From Mytilus edulis (lineage: Eukaryota > Mollusca > Bivalvia > Mytilida > Mytilidae), in the NCBI RefSeq assembly GCF_963676685.1, contig NC_092347.1:87980592-88044591 (forward strand): a stretch of DNA of 64,000 nucleotides. The letters run 5' to 3'. Each line of letters begins with the position of its first letter. Position 1 is the first letter of the stretch. A program made the position numbers and the translations under genes. The notes under the pieces are model-generated. The model saw nothing but the letters and a program-made list of their open reading frames with translations, did not search any database and was not told the DNA's origin. This document shows positions 1 to 11,640 of this stretch, one piece after another.

Positions 1-281
1 ATTCAACCTCATAAAAACGAAATCAGAGGTCTATATTTTAAATTGAAACTAAAGATTATTTGCACGAAATCACTAAAATATAGGATGAACTCAGGTGACC
101 CAGAACAGTAAAAAATCAGTTCTACCGAAGGCACCTTTCCCTCATTGCAAGCGGAGTCACAACCGAGGATAAGTATACTGGATAGATATATATGTTAAAT
201 AACAAAATCAATGTTTTCTTTACTGTAAATTACTTTTTTTGTTTTACCTTATATACACACAGAGAAGTTATTTGTCTTCAC

Positions 282-1013
282 CTTAAGCTGGGGTCACACA
301 TTCACGATTTTTACTGCCGTCCTTGACAGGACCATTCCCGATTAAAATTTGTCAAAAGTCTGATCAAGATCCTGTGAATCGTGGATGGAAATTCGATTTG
401 TATATTTCGCCAGGTAAAATTCGACCGAGTCTGTCACGACTGCGTCCCGATTCTACCGAATGTAATCCGACAGAGATCAGATAGTGACAAGACAGTGAAC
501 CGACGCTGACGGAAGTTATCCGTTCGAAAACTGTCGGCATAATCGGGATGATCAGGTACTGTCGGAACGTAATCCTATCACGGTCCGCTCTATCGTATTG
601 CAAACGGCTTTGTCTGGTCTCAGTCGTATTGTATTCTGTTATTGTCGGGACTTCTCCAGATCATTCCCGTTCCACAGGACACCGTGCTGAATACACAGAA
701 CATTGTTAGGAATTCGATCCGATATAGCAGAATCTGTCACGACATAGGCACGATTGTAATCCGACTAGACAAAATCGGCTGAGTTTCCCCGAATGTTACG
801 GGACGCACCTAACTGTCGGGGTGCTTTGCCGAACTATTCGGACCCTTCCCGACCAGTAGGAATCTGTTACGAACTAAAACGACTGCGTTCAAACAATGAT
901 AGGACATTCCAGATAATTGAGGATACTAATCCGACTTTTTCACTTTTCGTGTCGTATCGCTGTCTGATCTCAAACGGGAGCAATAATCGGCAATGTGTGA
1001 ACCCCGCATTAAG
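282..1013. mobile_element. Non-autonomous TIR element (family not assigned)
   Basis: The left end (from 282, CTTAAGCTGGGGTCACACATT) matches the reverse complement of the right end (991-1013, read inward as CTTAATGCGGGGTTCACACATT) with a few mismatches, which defines inverted termini of about 21 bp around 730 bp. The interior is unusually GC-rich for this window and repeats short CCCGATT/CCGAAT-type motifs. No transposase frame is visible, and the open frames inside show no recognisable domain. I see no clear target-site duplication, so the superfamily is left open. Confidence 0.6.
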
Positions 1014-2593
1014 CAATAGTATTAGAAATGGCTGATCACATTCCAATTGTAATTGTAATGTTATTTATAAAGCTCGAAAAATAAACTGTAATTTTGTTTA
1101 ATAAACTTCAGTTAAATATTTTAGTAAGATCTTTGCCTTTTTCTGAACTAATATCGATTGTATTACCAATTTAGTTTAATACATAACTAAACATATATTG
1201 CTATCCAGTTATGGATCATGTCGATACTTGTATAAAAGGCAACTAGAACACACCCGCGATATCGCGGGGAAGCAAGGATGATAAATGCTAGAACTCAAAA
1301 TGATAGCAGAAAGCAAATGTATACACTTTATTCATAGACTTTGTATGTTCAAAGTACAGAAAGACACAAACCGGAAGTTTAATCTGACTTAAAGTTTTGT
1401 CCAATGAAGGGAAAATATCCGGACGCATTTTTTTTCGTTTTTCTCCCAAAATAACCCAAACTGAATGATCATAAGAATGGATGACAAATGCGACTATACA
1501 TGATTAATTTATTGTGGAAGGAGGAGAAGCGACACACAAAATGAGGTCTTCTCGTTTAATAGTATAGATGAGCAAGATCAAGTTCTTCTCCGTCGGTGTA
1601 TGGCATTTTCACCCTAAATCTTATGGAAGTGCATCGGTTTATACTGTAATATAGAAAACATGGTCTATCTACAAGTAAATGGTGGAAGTTGTGCTTTAAG
1701 ATAGATTTCGGTAATTAAGGATACTCTTGGAACGATAGGTCATGTCTTTGACCATTTTGTAAGTTATGTTTGTGAAAATTGCAAATAAACGAGTCAAGTC
1801 CTTTTTAACTGAATTTTAAAGTTTGCCCCATCCCATGAAGCGTTAGACCTGGGATAGTCGTTGGTTATCATTTGCCACAGGTTTTGTTTTCATTTAATGT
1901 AATTTTCCTTAAATCTGACAGATATTTGTTTCACTTTTCAAAGCTTACTATATGGCTTGTCAATGAATGAGTTTTGTCAATACAGAAGGCCGTTTTGTGA
2001 CGCGTAGTAATTGTTGATTGCATTTGTATGTGTATAGGATGGCTATTTGTCTCATTGGAATCATACCACATCTTTTTTTCAATTAATGTAGATTTTTATA
2101 TCTCAACCCTACTGAGTCAATTGTTACGGAAAGTAAGCCCAATGTAGTTTAACCTACTGATTCAATCATTTCGTCACACACTGCTATTTCGGCTGCTGTA
2201 CCTCAGAGTAGAATTAACACAAATATAGCTGTTATGCAATATGAGCGCTACTGCAAGCACACGGAAAGTTAAGTGAAACACAGTATTTATAAGCTTATAT
2301 ATATTCATCTTTAATTCAATATATGCATTATTTGTGTTTGTGCTTATATGAAGAAAATCGTTATGATTAATCTAGACGTCTGCAAAGTCCAACTCCTGTT
2401 CAAATCTTTCAGCGACAGGGTTCGGTTAAGCTTATTGACAATTTTGATATTTCACCGGATCTTCTAGAAATTATTTCATAGTACAATGTATCAGGCATAA
2501 CTGATGCAAATGTTCATTAAAGTGTAAAACAGTGTCGGTAATGTATTTTTTCTCTTGGAAAATTAGTAAAAACATTATAACTGCTTGAACTTT
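1014..2593. other. Intergenic stretch, no gene seen
   Basis: AT-rich sequence downstream of the IL-17-like gene. A short piece near 2030-2075 ending in CATACCACATCTTTT resembles the 3' end of a repeat also seen at about 22285-22405, 19630 and 32440. Nothing else could be supported. Confidence 0.5.
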
Positions 2594-2599
2594 TTTATT
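2594..2599 (-). terminator. Candidate poly(A) signal of the IL-17-like gene
   Basis: AATAAA on the minus strand about 165 nt downstream of the TAA stop at 2762-2764 and beyond the duplicated 3' segment. Position and motif fit a polyadenylation signal; no transcript evidence is available. Confidence 0.4.
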
Positions 2600-2650
2600 C
2601 AACGTCAAAAAACCAACATAAATAAAAAACCAAATCAAGAATGTACACAA

Positions 2651-2850
2651 CAGCTTGCACTTTATCCAACAATAGGAGCTAAACCGTCTTTTTGTGGTAT
2701 TATAACAACGTTTATAAATGGCATGATGACAAACCAGCTAGGTCTAAACTCAGCTGGCACTTTATCCCACAATTGGAGCGAAACCGTCTATGCGCGGTAT
2801 TATATAAGAACGCTTATCAATGGCACAATGACAACCTGTTCTAACTCTCT
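2651..2850 (-). repeat. Tandem duplication of the 3' end of the IL-17-like last exon
   Basis: Two adjacent copies of about 100 bp. The copy at about 2751-2850 contains the coding end (GCHC motif to stop). The copy at 2651-2750 lies just downstream on the minus strand and is diverged; an extra T breaks the frame over the C-x-C region. Both copies carry the block around GGATAAAGTGC. The outer copy is 3' UTR or spacer. Confidence 0.8.
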
Positions 2851-5800
2851 GTGTGTACGGCTCCCATTCATCCACATCAACTACCTCTCCCGTCCTAATC
2901 ATCATCCGACAAGATCCAGGACGACGTCGTAAAAATGTTAAATTAATTATTCCGGGAATGCATGCACCCTGTGCTGAAATAGAGAAAACAGAATATTACT
3001 ACTTCAGTCATTTATTTTACGTATACACATTCTATATTACAAAGTATTTTTTTATATGTTAACATGGTGACGTTCAAAAATAAGTTGGAACCTGTTACAG
3101 ATTAATAATTTTTACTATACATAATACTTCTAAGGTTAAAGGGAGTGTAGAGGCATTTACACTATCGCTTATATTATTTGCACTAAAAGTATTTGCTCCT
3201 TGTCGACGGTTTTCTTCTGTCATATATTTTTTCCATTCGAAGACTTGGTTAATGACAAAAAATCGTTTGTAGTCTTTGTTAAATCTTTTTGCAACAGTTG
3301 TTAATGACGCCTGTATCTTCGGTTGAGAAATGCGTGTTGACCCCTAAATGTCTTTTTGATATTAATTTCGTTTAGTTTCTGTCTCGTTGACGTCAACCCC
3401 ACGTCTCCTTTATTTTCTTTATGTTTCATGTTTTTCTTCTGCCAGGCAACCAATACTATTAATAATGTGTGGTGCATGTGGAATATTTTGATCGCAACGA
3501 TGAAATTTTCGATTGATTGATTGTTACGTTTTGGCGTCCAGTGACAAATATTTCATGCATTTTCAGTATCATTCCTTACACCGTACACTTATTTCAAAAC
3601 TATTTAAAAAAATCATGATTCAAACGTATCAATGTAACAGCAAAAAATTCTAGAAAGGTGACAATTCGTGAGAATAAGTTGTACCTGTAACTTTTTTTTG
3701 AAGATATGTTTTAGTACTACTTAGGTCATGTAACAACCTATAAACGGTCTAACAATAACGAAATCACTCATTGATGCGGTGGATAAAAAGGCGGTGGAAC
3801 GAATATTTAACCAATAATATAAAACATTTGTTTTTAAACTAGAATAAAGTTTCTAAAAGAGTACTTACGCCTCCCACTAAAGCTAAGACATGTTAGATCA
3901 GTGTTATCACACACAGCCTCGTTTAGTTTCCTAGGATACCGATCTTGTGGTAGTAACGTTGTGACAGCACATTCGCCACAGAGGCTCAATAAACTGTTCT
4001 TAACAGGGGCACCTTTCTTTACACAATATTGTTGTATAGATGTTGAACCTGAAATCGACAATAATTTTTGTTTTTTTAATTATTATTATGGTCCATGTTT
4101 AGATTCAGTCTAAAAATATACGCATATCAATGATTCCAGTTATTCAGGTATTACCAAATAAGCTTTCATTATCTGTCGTGAAGTGGTAATAGTATATTAA
4201 AAATTACGATTTCCCAACAATGTGGTATTAAATAGTTTTTACCTGAAATTTGTTTTATTCTAAACGTGTAAATCATTGAAACTGAAATAAACGGCTGCAC
4301 AAAAATAAACAATTTTAATTTGAGGTAAATGTAAATGGCTCCCTTAAAAGGGAACAATTTATATAAATTCAAAAGATTATTAATGCTGCTTGCGGCAACA
4401 ACACGAGATCACCAAATTCGCCGAGCAGAGACAACACACAAGGTACATGTTTACCATCATTTATTATACATGAAATTTAACTCACTCGTCCTGTTTCTTA
4501 AAATTTCCTCCGACTCTCCCCTCTACAATCTTATGGTAGAACTCCCTCCCCTCCCCCCCCTTTTTTTTTTTTTTTTTGTTTCTTCAAAAATAGTATGTTA
4601 CTCTGTTCTGTCATAACAATTAAGATTTGTCACCTACCTCCTGCGTTTCGTTTCTTTCTTTTGAATTTGTGTTGTTGTAATGACATCAAAATTTTGGGAT
4701 TTGTGGAAATTTTCATAGATTTCACATAGTCCAATAATTGTTGTAATGTTATGTCATTTTGTACGAGAAAATCTGAGATTGTATGATGAATTGCTGAGTT
4801 AGAACTCTCTGTCGTATGAATTTCCATAGCTGGAATGGTTGTGTTGATATTATTATGAACAATGTCACTTATAGATTCAAGTAAAGTTGTATTAGCACTT
4901 TTTGAATTATTTGCACTTTTAATGGAATTAATCACATGATTCCACTTTTGTAAATCGTCTTCAAGTTTATCTTTATAAAGAGGAGATTTTACACTTTCAA
5001 AATGATTGTCTATACCTTCTTCGTCCTGAAAATAAACAAATAAATAAATGTATGCATAAATACTCTACAAATAAACTCATCATAGATACCATGATTAAAT
5101 TTTGTATTTACGCCAGACGCGCGTTTCGTCTACAAAAGACTCATCTGTGACGCTCGAATCTAAACACTTTAAAAAGGCCAAATAAAGTACGAAGTTGGAG
5201 AGCATTGAGGACCAAAATCCTAAATGTTATGCCAAAAAATACACGAGATAACACAATTGTGTACATGCAAAAAATATATATAGCACATAGAGTATTCTCT
5301 TCTAAGCAACAGTCTGAGAGTGGATTTTAATGCAGCATTCCATAATTCCGCCTCTACAACTGTTATGGCTCCGATTCAATATTCCACAACTTCATTTTAG
5401 TCAAATGAGAGGATTTCAATGTAACTTTCCAGCACTCCGCCTAGACAACTGAGCGCATTTCAATTTCTCAATGGGTAGATTTCATTAAAATATTCACACA
5501 ATCTTTATTATATTTACTGTGCATCCCCTTATCTTATTTCCGTTAATAATGTTTTTGGTTCACATTGCAGAGCATAGACTTAAAAGAAAATTTCAAATAA
5601 AAAACAACTACTTATAAACAAGTAAATGTTATTTTTAGATATGATATCTACAAACATATGGACAATCAGTGGCGGATCCAGAACTTTTCCTAAGGGGGGC
5701 CCGCTGACTGACCTAAGAGGGGGCCCACTCCAGTCATGCTTCAGTGATTCCCTATATAATCAACCAAATTTTTCCCATGAAAGGGGGGGGGGGGGGCGCC

Positions 5801-6587
5801 CCCAGGCCCCCCCTGGATCCGCCTATGGACATGGTGAATTTTTCGCTCTGTTAGCAGTTTTTTCTAGTATACATTAATTATTAAATCTATGATTAATATT
5901 AATATCATCAATTAGTCAAATACTTGACAACTTACCACGAATGTTCCAAAATTGAGCAAGTTTTTAAATTTTCTTGCAGAATCATCCTCCGTCGCAATGA
6001 GTTGTGGAATTATTGCTCCCCCTTTTTCTATCAGCATGCTTTGTAAGCTATCTGCTGAATGTGACATTCTTTTTCGTATAATCTTATTCTGTGGACATGT
6101 AATGGGTACAGAATCGTTCACTATTGCCCTATAAGTTTGTGCAGTAAGTTGTACCACTGAAGTCGTTGGTGGCGGCGGCGGTGTTGGGTATCTTTTAAAT
6201 CTTCCTAAAATGAAAACATAAAACATAAAACTATAACTTATTTTGATTCTAATAAATGTAATGATTAATAATTTAAAATTTAATAATTGCCAATGATGAT
6301 ATGGTATAATGAAAATCAATTTAATTTGCATTCATTCATGAAGAATTTACTTATTTTCCCACTCTCTCTTTAAATATATAGAGATACGAAAACACAATTT
6401 AAGTTGAACAAAATAGATATCTCAAGTTTAAAGAATTCATCAACGAATAAATTATTTTATACCCGTCTGACTAAAAATCATCAACAAACATTGTATTTCA
6501 TTCTAGTAAAAGCTTACTTTTAAACATGAATCCTTCACTTAACAATATTAATGATATTAGCCAAATATTCAGTTGTAAAAAATCCAT
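2762..6587 (-). CDS. IL-17-family secreted cytokine precursor with furin-type site (5 exons)
   Basis: Coding exons 6518-6587, 5936-6204, 4638-5025, 3869-4048 and 2762-2973 join in phase to 1,119 nt (372 aa plus stop), all with GT donors and AG acceptors. Exon 1 is a signal peptide (MDFLQLNIWLISLILLSEGF) and fixes the start. Exon 2 has a proline run. Exons 2-3 form a pro-region of roughly 240 residues ending in basic RKKR, a typical proprotein-convertase site. The remaining ~133 residues look like an IL-17 domain: RYPRKLNEAVC matches the family's RYP-x4-EA-x-C block, followed by LTFLRRRPGSC and the final GCHC (family GCTC). The mature part has nine cysteines. Known IL-17s are secreted dimers acting through IL-17 receptors. 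The long pro-region is unusual for the family. A hAT-like MITE sits in the exon 2/3 intron. Confidence 0.85.
5090..5270. repeat. Dispersed bivalve repeat fragment (GCCAGACGCGCGTTTCGTC type)
   Basis: Contains CGCCAGACGCGCGTTTCGTC followed by ACTCATCTGTGACGCTC, a block I recognise as a highly repeated element in mussel genomic and transcript sequences. It lies in the intron between exons 2 and 3 of the IL-17-like gene. It is GC-rich against AT-rich flanks, and its ends are not sharply defined. Confidence 0.55.
5665..5823. mobile_element. Small hAT-like MITE with GGCGGATCC termini
   Basis: Left end AGTGGCGGATCCAG and right end CTGGATCCGCC are inverted. The insert is flanked by the 8-bp direct repeat TATGGACA (5657-5664 and 5824-5831), as expected for hAT-type transposition. 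The interior has long G and C runs. A second member of this family is at 28255-28413. Confidence 0.7.
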
Positions 6588-7249
6588 TCTTGCTACTTAA
6601 ATCCATTTGATCATCTTACATAACGGCTTTTAATTGAAATGACTTTGGCAGAAGTCGTGAAGTAAGGATAAGACCAGCAAACCACGTGATTTTTTCACCA
6701 ATGACAGCTGATAAATTTAATTCCAAAATATTAAGTAAATATTAATGTTTGTCCAAAATTACATATATCTTGATAAGTTATACACAACTATTCCTCTAAA
6801 TCCATAACACGTCGATCTTGCTGGATTATCGTGATTATTTTGGGGGCTTGTTTGGTCGGGAAAGCATTAATGAAAGTAACAATATTAAAATAGAAATGTG
6901 CTCTCTACGTAAAAACGTCAGTCACCAATTATATCATTTCGTTTAACACGCGTTATTTTATGTTTGTTTAAGATAATTATTAGCATATGATTTCAAATGA
7001 AAATATAAAGGAAGTTATTTTCATTAAAGCTGACGTTCTAGAGGAGGATGTGTATTGGTGATTCTTTAATGCATGTACGTATGGCGTAGTATACCTACGT
7101 CTGGATTGTGGCTTAAATGTCACGCAAATAAAAAAAATTAAAGCGTGCAATTGTAGGCGCATTTGTTTGGTCATCAAAAAATGAAATTTAGTTTAGTTTA
7201 AACATATTTATTTATAGTGGATTGGGAAACAAGTTTTGCAACTTATGTT
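6588..7249. other. Upstream region of the IL-17-like gene
   Basis: Putative 5' flank and promoter of the minus-strand cytokine gene. I see no certain TATA box or transcription-factor cluster, and no further coding exon. Confidence 0.35.
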
Positions 7250-7440
7250 AATCCCTTTCCACTTTGCGGGTGCGAGTGCTGCCTTGTAGCGGCATTAGCC
7301 TGCTCTTTTTCGAAATCTGTAAGGGCGTCTTTAACGTGCAAGAGATATGGCTCTCTCTTAACACGGATCAACCATTGACCGTCCCCTTCCGACGGAATGA
7401 AATTTACTAGAGCTTCGACTCGTTAAAATGTCTTATATGC
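7250..7440. repeat. GC-rich dispersed repeat
   Basis: A block beginning near CTTTCCACTTTGCGGGTGCG and including ACGGATCAACCATTGACCG and CCCCTTCCGACGG stands out from its AT-rich flanks. It resembles a sequence repeated in mollusc genomes, but I cannot name the family. No open frame of note. Confidence 0.4.
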
Positions 7441-7679
7441 GTAGCTGAATGATGAAACTCAGACCAATACACTTATGAAACATAAACAGAAGCAGATAAC
7501 CCTTTGGCATTGATAGCTGTAAAGGACAAGTCGACAGTTCTTTGCTGACTATGCGGTATGGGCTTTGATCCTTGTTAAAGATCGTTATTGCAGAAAGTAT
7601 CATGTACCCCTTCAATCATTACATGCTTTAAATATGGTTGACCTTATTGCATATACTAGTAGCTTCTGTGAACCATACT

Positions 7680-8000
7680 TAACGAGAAAAACTTAAAATT
7701 GACCAATGAACCATGGCAATGAGGTCGTAGTCAGATAATTTCCGACCAGACAAACATATATACCTTCTACCCATTACATACACCAACAGTTGACCTATTA
7801 CAGTATTAGAAACACAGAAAAAAAGAAGATCTTAACATTGAGCAGGACTTGTACACCTAACAATGATGCCATACATTTAATATACTAGTAGTTGACATAT
7901 TGCTAATAGTATCTAAGATATACGCACTTGAGCTCGAAAACTTGAACTTGACCTTGACAACTGGACTATGAGAGGAGACCAAATAGGAGGATATGATTTC
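7680..8000. repeat. Diverged copies of the ACCATGAAAATGAGGTCA repeat
   Basis: Contains AATGAACCATGGCAATGAGG and phrases such as 'acttgtacacctaacaatg' and 'agtatctaagatata' that recur in the better-kept array at about 50690-51640. About two degenerate units of 170-180 bp. Confidence 0.55.
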
Positions 8001-9165
8001 GTGATTTTTTTTTACCAATAAGTATGATGATAAGGAAAACTAACATGCAAAATGATCATGTGAACAGTCTTTGGGAGCTCACCAGTAAGTAGCACCGGCC
8101 CTTTATATCTAAATTTCTAAATTGTAACATTCTCTTGAAAGAAGCATAAATGGTGTTAGCTCCAGAAAACCCTTCAGCCACATGACAGTAAAGACATTAC
8201 GTGTTTTCCCCCGTAAAACACCATAAAGGAGCATACAATTTCCTGAAAATTTGGATACGATTACGATAAAAAGGAGCAAACAGTTTCCCTCAAATATTTA
8301 TATCTAATGGCCGAAAAGGATGATGATAAGAATAAACAAACATGATAAATCAAGGACATACAATGGATGTCTTAAAAGTTATAAACTACTATAGAACACG
8401 GAAATCAAGAATCCAACTGACCATTTGAAAAAAGGATAGAGAAAAGCGATACGAGAGATATACATTTAAAAACCAGAGAAAATTATGATTGTCAAGATTT
8501 ATGTATAAATACAGTGCAGTCAATGAAACATTTGCACTTTTAAGGTATAGCGAATTTCTTTTAAATTTGATTGGTATTTCCTCTTGTACTTTTGAAATGT
8601 TCAATTCGTAATATCCATGACCAGAACCTTAGCTTGAACATTTATGTTATTTGTTTTTAACTCTGCATACTTTGACTTCCGAAACATTAATTCACATTTG
8701 TACATTAACATTTGAATTAAATTGCTATTGAAATACAATTACATCCGATACGAATTAAACTTGAATGAAAATATTCTGATAAAAGTACACCAAAGGACGG
8801 AGGTTATAGATACTAACTTTGAAATGAAAGACGTGATATCCAGGTTTTTATCAAATGAATATGCGACAGAACTATGGGACACATTATAAGTCAATTGAGG
8901 ATAAAAAGAAGACGAAATGTCAGAGCACTTGTTAACTGGAAATTTGTTGTTAGAAAAGAAAACGCTTAGTAAATGAAAAGACATTTCTTATTTTTAAAGT
9001 TTTTCAAGTTCAGTTTATGTTTTGTAGAAACGAAGTTATTTTAGCAACGAAATTACTATTTTGTAGAAGGTTTGCAAGATGTCGTATGATTGCTAATGAG
9101 ACAGACACATACAAAATACATCAAATGGAGTGAGACACAAGGGAAATTTAAACGCATCATAAAAC
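8001..9165. other. No supported gene
   Basis: AT-rich, decayed sequence. A clean but isolated frame of about 48 codons (plus strand, about 8733-8879) has no recognisable domain. Nothing else found. Confidence 0.4.
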
Positions 9166-11640
9166 ATAACTTTTAAAAACCAAAGACAGGGCGGCCGAAA
9201 AATCTAAACCAAACAATATTTCTTGCTGTAGAATAAGAAGCCTCTTACAAGGCTGAAAAATACGACACTGGCAGTGGCAGAGGTCATTTGCGCGCCGCAT
9301 GCACTGAACGAAATGAGTCTCATGACAAAATAACAAAAATGATTGAAACCTTTCCGTAAAAACTGAATCCCTCCAAAAAGAACTTGATAGTTTTAAAAGC
9401 GATAAGAAAACGAAAGGCTCCAATACCCATATACCTGGATGGAAAGAAAAGATACAGTGCTACAATCGTGGAAGATTTGGACATTTTAGAAATGAATGTA
9501 GAGCTCCTAAGAAGCAGTATATAATGGAAAAATGGTAGGCGAGACGGAAAAGTGCGTCATTTACACTACAACAGTCGACAAAGGCGAGTGGAAAGAATAA
9601 GAATTAACGTAGGAGCAGATGTTTCAAATATGGAAGCTTGTGTGTAGATTGACGTCGCAGTTCATTATCAGCGTACAACGTTTTTAATAGACACTGGTGC
9701 CACGATAACTATAGTTTTGCACGCTTTATTTTACAGAACACAGAAAATGGTATGCCCAGACATTGAACCAATAACACACGTCATTATTTTAAGCAAATGG
9801 AACAAAGCTGAACATAGCTTGTAAGGGATGTAGCCGTTTGAAGGGCCATGGTCATCAGAGATCGTACTTGTTAAAAAGAAGGACAGATCGACTCGTTTCT
9901 GTGTAGATTATTGTCGAATCAATGCGGTTATGGTAAAAGACCCGTATCTGTTGCCTCAAACAGACCATTCATTGGAGCAGCTAGCTGGTAACAAGTGGTT
10001 CTCGTCTTTAGATCTTTGTCCAGGTTATTGACAGGTAGAGGAAGAAGTGAGTGGTCGGCCTAAAACTGCCATATGGGCTTGGAAAGAGTTGTGACTGAAC
10101 TGCAGCGGCACATTTGCAAAAAACCCGTTTTCAAAGAAATTGGGGAACATTATTATGCAGTTAATGTATAATACCACCAAAATCATAGTACGTCACATCC
10201 GGTTGCATACGAAAATAGGTCGAAAAAAATATTCCCTTAAATTTGACAGTTGTTGGTAATTGATCCTACATTAAATTGCAGTAAAACATTTTTGGATCAT
10301 CAACATATATCTTGTGTATTTCAAAACACAATTGTTTTTTCGTTTGGGGTTTCTGTAGAATATTTTGGAAACTTGAGGTTACATGGTTACTAAAGCTTGA
10401 ACATAGGTTAAATAAGGGAGAAATTTGTTTGGTTAACTTCCATATTTTCTTATATGCAATGAAATGTTATGTGATTTTTTCCCCTACAGTACTGGACAGG
10501 ATAAAAATTTACTCATGCCAAGTACTTCTTTATTTGAAACAAAAAATTAAATTTTGTACAATTTTTTGAAAAGTGCAAATTTAACAAAGACAGGAGAAAA
10601 TCATGGTGGTAGTACACCTTACGAGTTAATAGTTGCAATACAAAACCTTGACAGTTGATAACGGTATATTGTGAAAAGCACAGGAGGCATGCCGTTTTAC
10701 AGCAATGCCATGACAATAAGACATCAGGACATCTTGGAATTATAAAAAAAAATATAGAAAGATTAAAAGATATGTTTTACTGACCTGGAGTGCGTCGTGA
10801 TATGGTGGCCTACAGAACAGGATGTGAGACCTGTGTAAGAAAGAAAGACCCACAGAAACGAAAGAAAGCCCCTATGCAGATTGATTAGTACATTCTGGTG
10901 ATAGGGAATTATTACACAAAATAAAGAGAAATCTTTCCCATGGATGACATGGAAGCATCGACCGTTGCAAATATATTAGTAACAGAAATTATTCGCAAAT
11001 TCGGTGTACCAACAATGATTCATTTCGGTCAAGGACGACAGTATGATGATGTGGTTGAGAGGTTTAACAGTACGCTAGTTAAAATGCTAAGTGCGTATGT
11101 TGATGAGCATCGAACCAACTGGGATCAGCCCCTACCCTATGTGATGATGGCACACAGAACAGCTGTACACGAAACAGCCGGGTGCACTCCGAACCGTATG
11201 ATAATCGGAAGAGTTGTGGTTACTACTGTTGATATTATGTACGAACTCTCAAGGAAAGTGAAGAGTCCATTCCTGCTAATAATGGGTATGGAAGTTTATT
11301 ACAGGAGAGAATTAAAGACGCCCACCAGTTTGTACAGAATCATGCTAACAGAGAAATACTTCGGCAGAAGCAATATCATGACAAACATGAATAAATGTAA
11401 CTGACAAAGCGTTTGTTTTCCTCTCTTGTATGTAAGCTTGGATAATCCCCTAAGTTAACAAGTTATTAGCGGGGTCCCAAAATGAACGACTATGATCAAG
11501 ATGTTGGCAAAAGTGCCTCAATTGAATTTGATCTTGAAAAGAGATATGAAACCATTGAACAAGACAAACACATTATCTTATCGAGACGGGAAAGGAAACC
11601 TCTCACTCAAATGACTACGTTGGAAAAAAAAATGAAACCG
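9166..11640 (+). pseudogene. Degenerate Ty3/Gypsy-type retrotransposon remnant
   Basis: Plus-strand pieces occur in gag-pol order. A gag zinc-knuckle lies at about 9450-9510 (C-x5-GH-x4-C spacing, with the second Cys replaced by Arg). An aspartic-protease block with LIDTGAT lies at about 9680-9710. Reverse-transcriptase motifs including VKKKD, FCVDYCRIN and FSSLDLCPGY occur at about 9850-10030 and run straight into a stop. An integrase zinc-binding H-H-C-C segment lies at about 10700-10850, also with a stop, and an integrase core frame follows at 10940-11404. Several stops, frameshifts and an unrelated AT-rich stretch (about 10120-10690) break the element. LTRs were not identified. It cannot make a functional polyprotein as it stands. 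Confidence 0.85.
10940..11404 (+). pseudogene. Integrase core fragment of the Gypsy remnant
   Basis: A 154-codon open frame with the integrase pattern: EIIRKFGVP and the stretch around VERFNSTLVKML, which corresponds to the glutamate-bearing helix region of retroviral-type integrases, then DQPLPYVMMAHRTAVHE. The segment that should lie between IHFGQGRQ and DDVVERFN is short compared with intact Gypsy integrases, so an internal deletion is likely. It is one part of the broken retrotransposon, not an independent gene. Confidence 0.8.

Noticed and set aside
3307..3489. Minus-strand frames near 3307-3489, including one that could follow cytokine exon 4 in phase and end NNCCKKI.
   Set aside because: The acceptor is weak and the resulting end lacks the IL-17 C-terminal motifs; the exon at 2762-2973 fits phase, acceptor and family pattern much better.
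8733..8879. Clean plus-strand frame of about 48 codons.
   Set aside because: Too short, no recognised family and no partner exon; may be part of the nearby decayed retroelement.
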